Origin: an uncultured Alphaproteobacteria bacterium
Lineage (GTDB): Bacteria; Pseudomonadota; Alphaproteobacteria; Rs-D84
NCBI GenBank assembly: GCA_949082785.1
Contig: CARVLU010000002.1
Coordinates: forward strand, 1 to 64,000
Direction of reading: 5' to 3'
DNA length: 64,000 nt
Of this stretch, positions 41,859 to 50,033 are shown piece by piece (positions within the stretch are counted from its first letter, which is position 1; every line of letters begins with the position of its first letter). The translations under genes were made by a program, and so were the position numbers. A model generated the notes under the pieces. It ran no database searches. It was not told where the DNA came from and worked only from the letters and a program-made list of their open reading frames with translations.

Positions 41859-42584
41859 TTAAAATTCGTAGCGCAACCCGACTGAGATGGAATTATCCAA
41901 GACAAATCCGACCTTGTTTTCCAAATATTCCGCATGTTCGCGACCGGCCGCGTCCACACTTTCAAAGTGGCGCGTCTGGGTCGGCCCGTTATACCCGGCC
42001 AAGCGATAGCGGATATCCAAAACAAAGTTGTCATCCAGTTTATGTGTCCAGCCCAACATCACGCCGCCCATCGGGGAAACGGTTGTCTTGCTGCGGTCGC
42101 CACTGGTAAAGATGTCGCCATCCAATTTGGTTGTCGGAATCGCCATACCAATGCCACCACCGACATACAAACCGTTGACAAAGTCACGATACCCATTGAC
42201 CATCAAATACGGTGTAGAAATTTTGAATTCAAAACCGTTGTCTTTGTCGCTGAAACTGCCGATATAGCCCGCTTCGCCTTCCAGGCGCCAGAAATAATTA
42301 ATTTTCTTACCGAACGATACCGCCCCGCCAAAGACCGGTTCAAACGAATACTTATCGGAATCCGAACTGGCGTCGATGCCGACCCATTCGGATTTGTATT
42401 TGTTTTTCCAGTTCAAGAAGCTTAATTCCGCGCGACCCGTAACGTACCAGCCGGTCTTTGCCTTGTCCCGGTAATCATATGTCACGTTGTAACCGCGGTT
42501 GCCGTCACGTGTAATATGGCTGGGCGCGGCATGCGCACTGGCGGCGACGGCCGCAATTAATGCAAATACAGATATCTTTTTCAT
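41859..42584 (-). CDS. Outer-membrane beta-barrel, OmpA/opacity-like
   Basis: 241 residues. A signal peptide (MKKISVFALIAAVAASAHAA) is followed by ~8 amphipathic strands (YVTGRAELSFLNWKNKYKSE, FWRLEGEAGYIGSF, LYVGGGIGMAIPTTKL, GVMLGWTHKLDDNFVLDIRY). The terminal strand ISVGLRYEF ends in Phe. Size and pattern fit an eight-stranded opacity/OmpA-type barrel. It is co-directional with the collagen-like cluster. Confidence 0.82.
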   Translation of the reverse strand: MKKISVFALIAAVAASAHAAPSHITRDGNRGYNVTYDYRDKAKTGWYVTGRAELSFLNWKNKYKSEWVGIDASSDSDKYSFEPVFGGAVSFGKKINYFWRLEGEAGYIGSFSDKDNGFEFKISTPYLMVNGYRDFVNGLYVGGGIGMAIPTTKLDGDIFTSGDRSKTTVSPMGGVMLGWTHKLDDNFVLDIRYRLAGYNGPTQTRHFESVDAAGREHAEYLENKVGFVLDNSISVGLRYEF

Positions 42585-42663
42585 GATTTCCCCCCACTTG
42601 ATATTTATTTCACGGGCAGTATATCACATTTCACCATTGAATAAAAATATAAAACGATACATG

Positions 42664-42692
42664 TTGACATATTTTTCAAACATCGTTACTAT
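42664..42692 (+). promoter_or_regulatory. Promoter of pal
   Basis: TTGACA (42664-42669), 17 bases, TACTAT (42687-42692). The start is near 42699, giving a ~60-base leader. Confidence 0.7.
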
Positions 42693-42758
42693 TACAGACA
42701 TTCCAAGGGAAAGAAGTCTTAACACACCACTATACAAAATAACGGAAAGGATTGACGT

Positions 42759-43154
42759 ATGAAAAAGTATGCTTTAATTGCGGGATTGTTGGCGTTGGGG
42801 GCATGTCGCGGCACCGAAGAAATCAATGGCGACATGGTGTTTTTTGCTTTTGATTCGGCGGTCGTTTCCGACGAAGCAAAAAAAGAACTGATGGACCAGT
42901 CTTTGTTTATGAAACAAAACCGCGACATTAATGTTATCATGGAAGGACACTGTGACGAACGCGGTTCGACCGAATACAACCTGGCCTTGGGCGCGCTGCG
43001 CGCCGGCAATGCCGCACATGTTTTGATTAAAGACGGCATCGAACCGGAACGCATCAAAACCATTTCTTATGGCAAAGAAAGACCCCAGTTCACCGGCACC
43101 GGCGAACGTGTGTGGTCATTGAACAGAAATGCAACAACGGTTGTTGCCGAATAA
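42759..43154 (+). CDS. pal: Peptidoglycan-associated lipoprotein Pal
   Basis: 131 residues. A lipobox LLALGAC puts the lipidated Cys at ~16. The OmpA-like domain follows almost at once: FFAFDSAVVSDEAKKEL, then INVIMEGHCDERGSTEYNLA with the peptidoglycan-binding Asp and Arg, and ISYGKERPQFTGTGE. It is shorter than typical Pal because the linker is nearly absent. Pal links the outer membrane to the wall and to TolB. Here it is not next to tolB, which lies 4 kb away on the other strand. Confidence 0.95.
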   Translation: MKKYALIAGLLALGACRGTEEINGDMVFFAFDSAVVSDEAKKELMDQSLFMKQNRDINVIMEGHCDERGSTEYNLALGALRAGNAAHVLIKDGIEPERIKTISYGKERPQFTGTGERVWSLNRNATTVVAE

Positions 43155-43157
43155 ACA

Positions 43158-43187
43158 AAAATCCCGCCGCGTGGCGGGATTTTTTTC
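43158..43187 (+). terminator. Terminator after pal
   Basis: ATCCCGCC, loop GCGT, GGCGGGAT, then a T run (43161-43186). Confidence 0.85.
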
Positions 43188-43231
43188 CCAATAATTTGTC
43201 CGGGTGCGGCGATGTGACGGCGTCTGGACAC

Positions 43232-43258
43232 TTGACCAAATATCTTTTTTTTTATACT
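43232..43258 (+). promoter_or_regulatory. Promoter of the ftsE operon
   Basis: TTGACC (43232-43237), a short 15-base spacer and TATACT (43253-43258). The start would fall at ~43265, only about three bases before the ftsE ATG. Confidence 0.5.
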
Positions 43259-43267
43259 ATTTTGGAT

Positions 43268-44050
43268 ATGGAAGACAAGACTGTAATTTCTTTTGCGAAC
43301 GTGGCCGCCGGATATGATGGCGCACGCGACGTTCTGACGGATGTTTCTTTTAATATGTCGGCGGGGGCGTTTTATTTCCTGACGGGGGCGTCGGGCGCGG
43401 GTAAAACAACCCTGTTGCGATTGATTTATCAATTACACCCGCAAACGCGCGGCCAAATTAAATTATTCGGCAAATCAACATCTGATTTGTCACGCGATGA
43501 AATCACCGATTTGCGTCACAAAATGGCCATTGTTTTCCAGGAATATTCCCTGTTGTCGCATTTGTCTGTGTTTGACAACGTCGCATTACCGCTGCGCGTG
43601 CGCGGTGTGCCGGACGACAAAATAAAAAAACTGGTGGCCAAGGTTTTGGATTGGGTGGGTCTGGGCAAATACGGCGACGCCAATCCGCGCGCCTTGTCCG
43701 GCGGGCAACAGCAACGCGTGTCGGTTGCGCGCGCCATTATTGTTCAGCCATCAATTTTGCTGGCCGACGAACCGACGGGAAATTTGGACGATGAAAACGC
43801 GTCGCGGTTGATGGAACTGTTTATCCAAATGAACAAGATTTTTGGCACAACCATCATTTTGGCCACCCACAGCCAGAAATTATTGGATACTTATAAATTC
43901 CCGGTTATCCGCGTGGAAAACCACCATGTGACCTTTGTCGGTCAAAAGGGGCCCACCGCACCAGAACCGAAAAAGGTATGGAAAGGACCCAAACCCCAGA
44001 ATTATTTTGCCGAACTGTCCAAGCAATTTGATGATATTGAAAACGGATAA
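43268..44050 (+). CDS. ftsE: Cell-division ATP-binding protein FtsE
   Basis: 260 residues. Walker A is GASGAGKTT, the signature LSGGQQQRVSVARAI and Walker B ILLADEPTGNLD. With FtsX it forms an ABC-type complex that activates septal peptidoglycan hydrolases. About 35 extra C-terminal residues (GPTAPEPKKVWKGPKPQNYF) extend past the usual end. The ATG at 43268 has no Shine-Dalgarno site and lies almost at the predicted transcription start, so it may be translated leaderless. ftsX follows after 4 bases. Confidence 0.93.
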   Translation: MEDKTVISFANVAAGYDGARDVLTDVSFNMSAGAFYFLTGASGAGKTTLLRLIYQLHPQTRGQIKLFGKSTSDLSRDEITDLRHKMAIVFQEYSLLSHLSVFDNVALPLRVRGVPDDKIKKLVAKVLDWVGLGKYGDANPRALSGGQQQRVSVARAIIVQPSILLADEPTGNLDDENASRLMELFIQMNKIFGTTIILATHSQKLLDTYKFPVIRVENHHVTFVGQKGPTAPEPKKVWKGPKPQNYFAELSKQFDDIENG

Positions 44051-44054
44051 GAAG

Positions 44055-44891
44055 ATGAAGACACCGATTGTATTTTCACTGGTGCGGGATCAATCCCTGT
44101 TTATGACGGCGATTATGTCGTTGCTGACATTTTTATCGGTGCTGGCGCTGGGGATTGCACTGTCGATTGGAACGGGTGTTATGCGTTGGAATGCCCAGTG
44201 GGATTTGTTTGCCACCGTCCAGGTGATGAAATCAGAAAACGCCGCCCCAACCAAAAAGATTATTGACGCCAACCGTGACAAATTCGAATCCGTGACCCTG
44301 GTGTCGCGCGCGGACATGGAATCAATGCTGCGCCCGTGGATTTCGGATGGGGCGAATTTGGCGAACTATCTGCCACAGATGTATGAATTAAAGTTCAAAA
44401 ATCGTGCCGACATGACGCCCATTGGTGAACAATTGTCCAAGAACGCGCGATTCCTGACCCATGCCCAGGCACTGAAAACATCGATGTCGGCGGGCACGCG
44501 CATGATTTGGATTTCGGGTTTGGTTTTGGCACTGATACTGGGGGCGATTGGGGTGTGCATTTCATATATCGCCCGAAACACGGCATTGCTGCATCGCCGC
44601 GAATTGGAAATTTTAAATCAAATTGGCGCACATGATTCATTCGTCGCCCGTCAAATGCAATTGATTGTATCCAAAATATGTATCACGGCCGGCGGCATCG
44701 GATTTATTGCCGCGGCACCGGTATTGCTGCTGATACTGGCGGCGGCGCGCAGTGCCCGCATCGGATTAATGGCGATGATGGGGCTGTCCGGCGGCGCATG
44801 GATTGCCTTGATTTTATTGCCGGTGATGATTATTATCTTTGCCATTTGGATAACCAAGAAAACAACGCTTGCCATCTTAAAGAACAGCTGA
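44055..44891 (+). CDS. ftsX: Cell-division permease FtsX
   Basis: 278 residues with four predicted membrane helices: one at ~residues 18-40, then a periplasmic domain, then three in the second half (ISGLVLALILGAIGVCISYI and later). HRRELEILNQIGAHDSFVAR is the typical cytoplasmic loop. Its stop overlaps the next start in TGATG, showing tight coupling. Confidence 0.93.
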   Translation: MKTPIVFSLVRDQSLFMTAIMSLLTFLSVLALGIALSIGTGVMRWNAQWDLFATVQVMKSENAAPTKKIIDANRDKFESVTLVSRADMESMLRPWISDGANLANYLPQMYELKFKNRADMTPIGEQLSKNARFLTHAQALKTSMSAGTRMIWISGLVLALILGAIGVCISYIARNTALLHRRELEILNQIGAHDSFVARQMQLIVSKICITAGGIGFIAAAPVLLLILAAARSARIGLMAMMGLSGGAWIALILLPVMIIIFAIWITKKTTLAILKNS

Positions 44892-45403
44892 TGAAATTTC
44901 TTAATCCGTCTTTGTTGATTCTAAGCTGCTTTGTGCTGGGCGGGATGATTTTCAAATCAACCGCGCCGACACGTTGCGCAACGCTGTTCCCGAACGACAG
45001 CCTGTTTGTGCTGACGGGTGATGGGCGACGGATTCCGTTTGCGATGCGCCAACTGCGTAAATATCCCAACGCGGATTTGTACATTATTGGCGCCGGCGCC
45101 CCCAATTCGATAAAGCCCGCCCGCCACATAACCATTGAATCGGAATCAAAATCCACATATCAAAACGCGACCGCAATTAAAAAGATTGTTGATGCCAACG
45201 GTTTGGACCGCATCGTGCTGATTACGACGGTTGACCATTTCAACCGCGCCAAATATCTGTTGCGCCAGGAATTGCCGACAATTGAAATCACGGCGTGTCC
45301 GGTGCCACTGACGGGAATGCCCGTTACGCGCCGCATTGAACGATGGACGACCGAATATATCAAATATATCGGCACCATCATGGGGATAAAGGAAAGTTTT
45401 TAA
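44891..45403 (+). CDS. DUF218 (YdcF-like) protein
   Basis: 170 residues with an N-terminal membrane anchor (LLILSCFVLGGMIF). The DUF218 core is FVLTGDGRRIPFAMRQLRKY, DLYIIGAGAP, then IESESKSTYQNATAIKKIVD and VLITTVDHFNRAKYLLR. Family members such as SanA/ElyC act in envelope integrity. The gene overlaps the ftsX stop by one base and lies in the ftsE-ftsX-DUF218-plsC order that I recall from many alphaproteobacteria. Confidence 0.88.
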   Translation: MKFLNPSLLILSCFVLGGMIFKSTAPTRCATLFPNDSLFVLTGDGRRIPFAMRQLRKYPNADLYIIGAGAPNSIKPARHITIESESKSTYQNATAIKKIVDANGLDRIVLITTVDHFNRAKYLLRQELPTIEITACPVPLTGMPVTRRIERWTTEYIKYIGTIMGIKESF

Positions 45404-45433
45404 GTAAAAAACCCAAGAAAAGGAAAAAACATC

Positions 45434-46141
45434 ATGATAAAAACCCTGATTTTTAAAATTATTTTGGCACTGTGGTTTATCGCATGGGCGCCGATTTTGC
45501 TGGTGGGGTTGGTGAACAAACGCTTGAACAGATTTCTGGTGACATCGTGCGCGGCGGGTGTATTAATGCTGGCGCGGGTGGTTGCAGGCATTCGATACAC
45601 CATTCATTATCCCGCGCGCAATGACGACGGCATCCCGGCAAAGCCCAATGAAAACGTCCGCCTGGATGGCAAGGCGATTATTGCCGCCAAACACATGTCC
45701 ATTCTGGAAGTTGCAATTTTGGAAACCAACATCCCGAATTCATTTTTTATTGTAAAGCGCGAATTGCTGTGGATTCCGATTTACGGTTGGGCGTTTTGGC
45801 GCATGGGGCTGCAACCGGTCAACCGCGCGCGCGGCGCCACCAACATGCAAAAACTGGTGGATGCGGTTGCGAAAAAAATCATGAACGGGATGGTTTTGAT
45901 TATCTTTCCCGAAGGCACGCGCACACGCCCCGGCAAACGTGTACCGTTAAAGCGTGGACTGTTGTTCTTGGCCGAACGGTTAAAGCTGCCGATTTTACCT
46001 GTGGGGACAGACGCAGGTCTGTATTGGCCGAAAAAGGGTCGCGTTCACAGCGGTATGGCCAACGTCTATTTCGAAGAAGAATTACCCTGTACCGCCAGCC
46101 TGGACGAAATTGGCGAAGCCATCAATCGCCACAGTGCATAA
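45434..46141 (+). CDS. plsC: 1-acyl-sn-glycerol-3-phosphate acyltransferase
   Basis: 235 residues; makes phosphatidic acid in the inner membrane. An N-terminal membrane segment precedes block I AAKHMSILE, then WIPIYGWAFWRMGLQPVNR and block III FPEGTRTRPG. The catalytic box reads H-x4-E instead of H-x4-D, a variant I recall from other alphaproteobacterial PlsC proteins. An AAAAGGA site lies just upstream of the ATG. Confidence 0.92.
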   Translation: MIKTLIFKIILALWFIAWAPILLVGLVNKRLNRFLVTSCAAGVLMLARVVAGIRYTIHYPARNDDGIPAKPNENVRLDGKAIIAAKHMSILEVAILETNIPNSFFIVKRELLWIPIYGWAFWRMGLQPVNRARGATNMQKLVDAVAKKIMNGMVLIIFPEGTRTRPGKRVPLKRGLLFLAERLKLPILPVGTDAGLYWPKKGRVHSGMANVYFEEELPCTASLDEIGEAINRHSA

Positions 46142-46166
46142 ATCCCCCGCCCCGGCGGGATTTTTT
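46142..46166 (+). terminator. Terminator after plsC
   Basis: CCCGCC and GGCGGG around a two-base loop, then a T run. Confidence 0.7.
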
Positions 46167-46191
46167 ATTGCCCCGTGGGGGCCGGCAAAAT

Positions 46192-46216
46192 AAATCCGCC
46201 CGGTGGGCGGATTTTT
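46192..46216 (-). terminator. Terminator of the 46.2 kb Cys-rich gene
   Basis: AAATCCGCCC (46192-46201), loop GGT, GGGCGGATTT (46205-46214), followed by T/A-rich sequence on the minus strand. Confidence 0.75.
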
Positions 46217-46751
46217 AATACGGACAATTGGATGTGTATGTGCCACTGCCGGTGGCGTCGGAAAATGATGTGCCCGACGGGATATAGCATGATGATACCG
46301 ATGTCGCCCCGGCCGCCGATGTGGTTCCGCCCCCGGGACACACGGTGCACGCCGACCCATTTTTATAATATCCCCGATTGCACGAAAATGTGGAATTGTT
46401 TCCGCCCGCGCATGTCGCGTTTGACGGACACGCGGTGCATCCCGACAGATTCCCCACCGCCGTGCCGTAATACCCCGCCGCACATTTATATGTCGTCGAT
46501 CGGATTTGGCATTGGGCATATGATTTATTGCCCACACAACTGTTGACCAGTTTTTTGTTCTGTGTGGTCACAATACCATTGCTGGTGGTGGATGTAGTTT
46601 TGCATGAACAAATCAATGAATTTGTGCAACTGCTGTCATATGTGCTGCCGGCGGCGACGCACGAACCAGTGCCCCCGCAACAATTCAGCGCCGCATTCGA
46701 TGGCCCGACCACCAAAATTGCCGTACACAAACCGACGATTGGAATCGACAA
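46215..46751 (-). CDS. Secreted Cys-rich repeat protein
   Basis: 178 residues. The start appears to be TTG at 46751 (MSIPIVGLCTAILVVGPSNA), since an in-frame stop lies three codons upstream and no ATG follows. There are ~18 Cys in the mature part: CCGGTGSC, YKCAAGYYGTAVGNLSGCTA, CAGGNN, CNRGYYKNGSACTVCPG, then SCYIPSGTSFSD and a CPY tail. It has two GYY-GCxxCP units and belongs with the proteins at 3.1, 26.3 and 35.3 kb. Leader motif C and a near-consensus promoter lie upstream; no Shine-Dalgarno site is seen. Confidence 0.78.
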   Translation of the reverse strand: MSIPIVGLCTAILVVGPSNAALNCCGGTGSCVAAGSTYDSSCTNSLICSCKTTSTTSNGIVTTQNKKLVNSCVGNKSYAQCQIRSTTYKCAAGYYGTAVGNLSGCTACPSNATCAGGNNSTFSCNRGYYKNGSACTVCPGGGTTSAAGATSVSSCYIPSGTSFSDATGSGTYTSNCPY

Positions 46752-46807
46752 AAAATCTTAAATAAAAAGGGCAAAAAATGGGGATTTTTAATTTAAATTT
46801 TATGGAC

Positions 46808-46834
46808 AGGACAATCGTCCCATTGGATTCGGCA
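46808..46834 (-). promoter_or_regulatory. Leader motif, copy C
   Basis: Minus strand TGCCGAATCCAATGGGACG, then ATTGTCCT. It starts ~20 bases after the predicted transcription start and lies ~60-80 bases before the TTG start codon. Confidence 0.55.
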
Positions 46835-46859
46835 TATAAAAATCAGCCCAACGTCCGGA

Positions 46860-46888
46860 ATTATAACGCATTGCGGGGTTTTGTTCAA
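46860..46888 (-). promoter_or_regulatory. Promoter of the 46.2 kb Cys-rich gene
   Basis: On the minus strand TTGAAC (46883-46888), 17 bases, TATAAT (46860-46865). It lies at the 3' edge of the nuclease gene region, so the Cys-rich gene need not depend on tolB transcription. Confidence 0.7.
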
Positions 46889-46896
46889 GCGTGTTT

Positions 46897-47319
46897 TTAC
46901 GCACCCCCGTCACACCACGGTGCGCGGCGTCCGCCACCGTACGGCCGGCCCAGCTTTTCAGAAATTAACACTTCGCCAACATCGCGATCATCGGGCATTT
47001 TCACGTACGCATCAATACGCCCCAGATACTTATCATCCTTTATCTTGGCTAATTCGACGGTTGACCCAACCGGGATTAATTCACCCAAACGTAACTTGGC
47101 CCGATTGGCCATTTCAATTTCGCGGGGACACGCGCCATGAATTTCCGGCGTATCGACATTCATCAAACGAACGCGAACGGAAATCTTAATCCCATCTTCC
47201 AGTTTCACATATGCGGCAAATGTATCACCGTCAAAAATATAATCCACGATGGCGGGCGTGGCATGTGCCGACCCCATCAGCATCACCGCGCCGATAATCC
47301 CCACCCCAAATTTCATCAT
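46897..47319 (-). CDS. Secreted thermonuclease-like protein (SNase fold)
   Basis: 140 residues. A signal peptide ends near SAHA. The staphylococcal-nuclease-type OB fold shows DGDTFAAYV, the catalytic stretch RVRLMNVDTPEIHG (Arg and Glu) and KYLGRIDAYVKM with the second Arg. It may degrade nucleic acids in the periplasm or outside. The C-terminus is short and Gly/Arg-rich. The start lies 7 bases after the tolB stop, so it is probably in the tolB transcript. Confidence 0.87.
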   Translation of the reverse strand: MMKFGVGIIGAVMLMGSAHATPAIVDYIFDGDTFAAYVKLEDGIKISVRVRLMNVDTPEIHGACPREIEMANRAKLRLGELIPVGSTVELAKIKDDKYLGRIDAYVKMPDDRDVGEVLISEKLGRPYGGGRRAPWCDGGA

Positions 47320-47326
47320 CCCCCCA

Positions 47327-48649
47327 TTACGGCAGACGCGGCGACCATGTCGGTTCCAACCCGTTCAGACCGTCCGGCAATTCAATATCGTACACGTTTT
47401 GACCGGTGATATCGACACTGCGGATATGGCTGACGCGTTCGACATCATCGTCGGCCTTTTCCGTTTCGTAATACACAATGCGGCGGGACCCGGGGGCCCA
47501 GGATGGGGCTTCCATAAACCAGCCACCAGCCAAGATTTTTTCATTGCGCCCACGTTCATTCATAATCCCGACATAGAACGTGTTATCGGCCATTTTGGTA
47601 AACGCGATAAACTGACCATCGGGCGACCACGCGGGTGTGGCATACCGCCCCGCCCCGTATGTAATGCGGGATTGGTTCCCCGTTTCCAGGTCCAAAACGT
47701 GAATCTGCTGGGTGCCGGACTGATTGGAATTGAACGCCATTTTTTTGCCATCGGGGGAATAAGACGGACTGGTGTTAATCGTGCCACCAAACGTCAATTG
47801 GCGCAGTGTTTTGTTTTCCAAATCGTATTCATAGATATGCGTCACGCCGTTTTTAACCAACGACAAAGCAATTTTTGTCCCGTCGGGCGACCAACGCGGG
47901 GAAAAGTTCATTCCCCCAAATTGCCCCAACCGGCGTTGCTGGCCTGTATTTAAATCCAGCGTCCAAATCATCGGGTCATTATCGCGATAGGATAAAAAGA
48001 CAATCGTTTGCATATTGGGCGAAAAATGCGGCGACATGACGAACGTCTTGTCATCGGACAGATAACGGAATCCATGCCCGTCTTGGTCCATAATAGCCAT
48101 GCGTTTGGTGCGGAAATTAACGGGCCCAGTTTCGGTAATAAAAACGATTTGCGTATCAAAGTATCCGATTTCCCCGGTCAAACGTTCATAAATGGCATCA
48201 GCCATGATGTGGGCCATGCGGCGGGCGGATTTTTGCGACGCGACCAGCGATTGCGCCTCTATCTGTTCTTGGGCGTCCACATCCCAGACATAGAATTCCA
48301 AACGATACCCCCCGGTGGGTTCCGCCATCAGTTTGGCCTGGACCAGAACCTGGGTCTTTATCGCGGACCATGATTTAAAATTCGGCAATTTACCCATTTC
48401 CACATATTCGGGAAACGCATCATGTCCCACAATCCGGAACAGCCCCGTTGATTTCAAATCAGATTCCACCACGGACCGTATCATGGCCGCATCACGCGAC
48501 CGGACATTGCCAACGGTTTCGAATTTTTGAACCGCGACCGATATCGGATTGGTCGCACCGGCGACAATATCTACCTTTAAATCGGCCCGGGCGGGCGTGA
48601 CAATGTGCAGTGCGCACAACACAAACAATGCGATTAATTTCTTGAACAT
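47327..48649 (-). CDS. tolB: Tol-Pal system protein TolB
   Basis: 440 residues, a periplasmic beta-propeller that binds Pal. The start at 48649 gives the signal peptide MFKKLIALFVLCALHIVTPA. The N-terminal domain has AVQKFETVG and YEVM-like features. The six-bladed propeller shows repeated motifs: MSPHFSPNMQTIVFLSYRDN, FSPRWSPDGTKIALSLVKNG, SPSYSPDGKKMAFNSNQSGT and TPAWSPDGQFIAFTKM. tolQRA are not nearby, and pal is 4 kb away. Confidence 0.95.
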   Translation of the reverse strand: MFKKLIALFVLCALHIVTPARADLKVDIVAGATNPISVAVQKFETVGNVRSRDAAMIRSVVESDLKSTGLFRIVGHDAFPEYVEMGKLPNFKSWSAIKTQVLVQAKLMAEPTGGYRLEFYVWDVDAQEQIEAQSLVASQKSARRMAHIMADAIYERLTGEIGYFDTQIVFITETGPVNFRTKRMAIMDQDGHGFRYLSDDKTFVMSPHFSPNMQTIVFLSYRDNDPMIWTLDLNTGQQRRLGQFGGMNFSPRWSPDGTKIALSLVKNGVTHIYEYDLENKTLRQLTFGGTINTSPSYSPDGKKMAFNSNQSGTQQIHVLDLETGNQSRITYGAGRYATPAWSPDGQFIAFTKMADNTFYVGIMNERGRNEKILAGGWFMEAPSWAPGSRRIVYYETEKADDDVERVSHIRSVDITGQNVYDIELPDGLNGLEPTWSPRLP

Positions 48650-48815
48650 GATTCTGATTCCATTCCTGGGGGCGATGCCCGAACATAATATAATTGTCAT
48701 AATTTTATACGTATTCATTTGAAAATGCAAGGGCGTCGCATCACCCCACCCCAGCAACACACCCGACCACACAAATGCCCGCACAGCCGTACTGACAGCG
48801 GCATTTACAAATGTA

Positions 48816-48843
48816 TTGACAAACGTCAACACAATGATATAGT
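48816..48843 (+). promoter_or_regulatory. Promoter of the RHH/DinD-like pair
   Basis: TTGACA (48816-48821), 16 bases, TATAGT (48838-48843). The start is near 48850. GTTGACAAACGTCAAC around the -35 contains the half-palindrome TTGAC/GTCAA, a plausible operator for autorepression. Confidence 0.7.
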
Positions 48844-48876
48844 CAGTTGTAAGGACCCCTGTATAGGAGATTGTGT

Positions 48877-49101
48877 ATGCCCAATGTCATGCAGCAATTA
48901 TTTATAATGAACATTGAATCTCTGTTAAAAGAGTATGCTGCCTATCGCGCCTTTAACAAGTCCGACTGCGTCATCAATATGCGCATCCCCCGACCCATTT
49001 TGGACAAGATAAAAGAACTGGCCGAACAGCAACATGTCCCGTATCAATCACTGATATCATCCGTGCTGTTTTCACTGGCCAATATCGAAGATAAAAAATA
49101 A
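48877..49101 (+). CDS. Small ribbon-helix-helix-like DNA-binding protein
   Basis: 74 residues. The ATG at 48877 has an AGGAG site. The second half, CVINMRIPRPILDKIKELAE followed by QQHVPYQSLISSVLFSL, matches the CopG/RHH antitoxin pattern: a beta-strand with alternating residues, helix, PYQ-turn, helix. It probably binds DNA as a dimer and may repress its own promoter. The DinD-like gene follows after 19 bases. It could be an antitoxin or a phage-type regulator. Confidence 0.75.
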   Translation: MPNVMQQLFIMNIESLLKEYAAYRAFNKSDCVINMRIPRPILDKIKELAEQQHVPYQSLISSVLFSLANIEDKK

Positions 49102-49120
49102 CCCACCCCCCCCAGGATTC

Positions 49121-50017
49121 ATGAATACATTCGCCCAAATTTTTGAACAATTGAATAACACCCGGCGGACACGCGCGGACGGAACACAGTGCTGGCTGTA
49201 TTCCGATTTGAACAATTTGTATAATATTCATCCGGGAAAATTGCGCAGCACCCAGTCCCAGGTGTTTTCGGCATTATTTGAAAACAGGGCCGCATACAAC
49301 GCCGCCGCACGTCAATATCCCAACGACGAACGACCCATGATTCCGTTTTTTCATGACCACATCACAACCGTGTATCATGATTACGATATAACAACGGGCC
49401 CATATCCCCAACACATCAAAAACGGACACGATTTGGAAATGTCCCGATATGCCTGTTGGGCATTGTTGGCGGCACAACCCGGCATTTCAACAACATTTGG
49501 GGAAACATATTTTCTGTACCCCGACGCGGGGCCGGAACGTCTGGCGGCATTGACCCGTGAATTTATGCGTCTGCCACTGCGCCAGAATCTTTGCCGGGTT
49601 GAAAAAATCATGGGTGGCATTTTACACCGTCATGGAATTAAATTCCCGGTATTCAACCAAACGGTCCACCGCGCATTTTTTGATGGCATCGACGCCACCA
49701 CGTTAAAGGAATATTATGCCATCCCCATCAAACCATCCGACCCATTGGCCAATTATTTGGGCGCGGTGGCATTGATGGGGAAATACAATGCCCTGCGCGG
49801 GACAATCGATGAATATGACCGCCGCAACGGACCGGGGTCTGACACTTTGTTGCAAATCGCCGCGTACCAATTGCGCCAGCAACGCATTTATATGATACAG
49901 AATTACCACACACGCCCCGAACGCAATATTCACATCACCCCCATTGCCAAGGTGAAAACCCACCAAAACCAGGCGATACGTTTACTGACCAAAAATTTCG
50001 GTCACATCACCAGATAA
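49121..50017 (+). CDS. DinD-like (damage-inducible protein D type) protein
   Basis: 298 residues. Two stretches recall DinD and related phage antirepressor-like proteins: the early CWLYSDLNNLYNIHPGKLRS and the central DLEMSRYACWALLAAQPGIS plus TFGETYFLYP. The remainder (residues ~150-298) is not recognised; it includes KEYYAIPIKPSDPLANYLGA. Paired with an RHH protein, it forms a two-gene unit with the layout of a regulator plus effector. The family assignment is from motif memory and needs a profile search. Confidence 0.6.
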   Translation: MNTFAQIFEQLNNTRRTRADGTQCWLYSDLNNLYNIHPGKLRSTQSQVFSALFENRAAYNAAARQYPNDERPMIPFFHDHITTVYHDYDITTGPYPQHIKNGHDLEMSRYACWALLAAQPGISTTFGETYFLYPDAGPERLAALTREFMRLPLRQNLCRVEKIMGGILHRHGIKFPVFNQTVHRAFFDGIDATTLKEYYAIPIKPSDPLANYLGAVALMGKYNALRGTIDEYDRRNGPGSDTLLQIAAYQLRQQRIYMIQNYHTRPERNIHITPIAKVKTHQNQAIRLLTKNFGHITR

Positions 50018-50033
50018 GGGGTGCCACTGTCGC

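Noticed and set aside
43112..43267. 52-residue N-terminal extension of FtsE
   Set aside because: It would start inside pal and run through the pal terminator.
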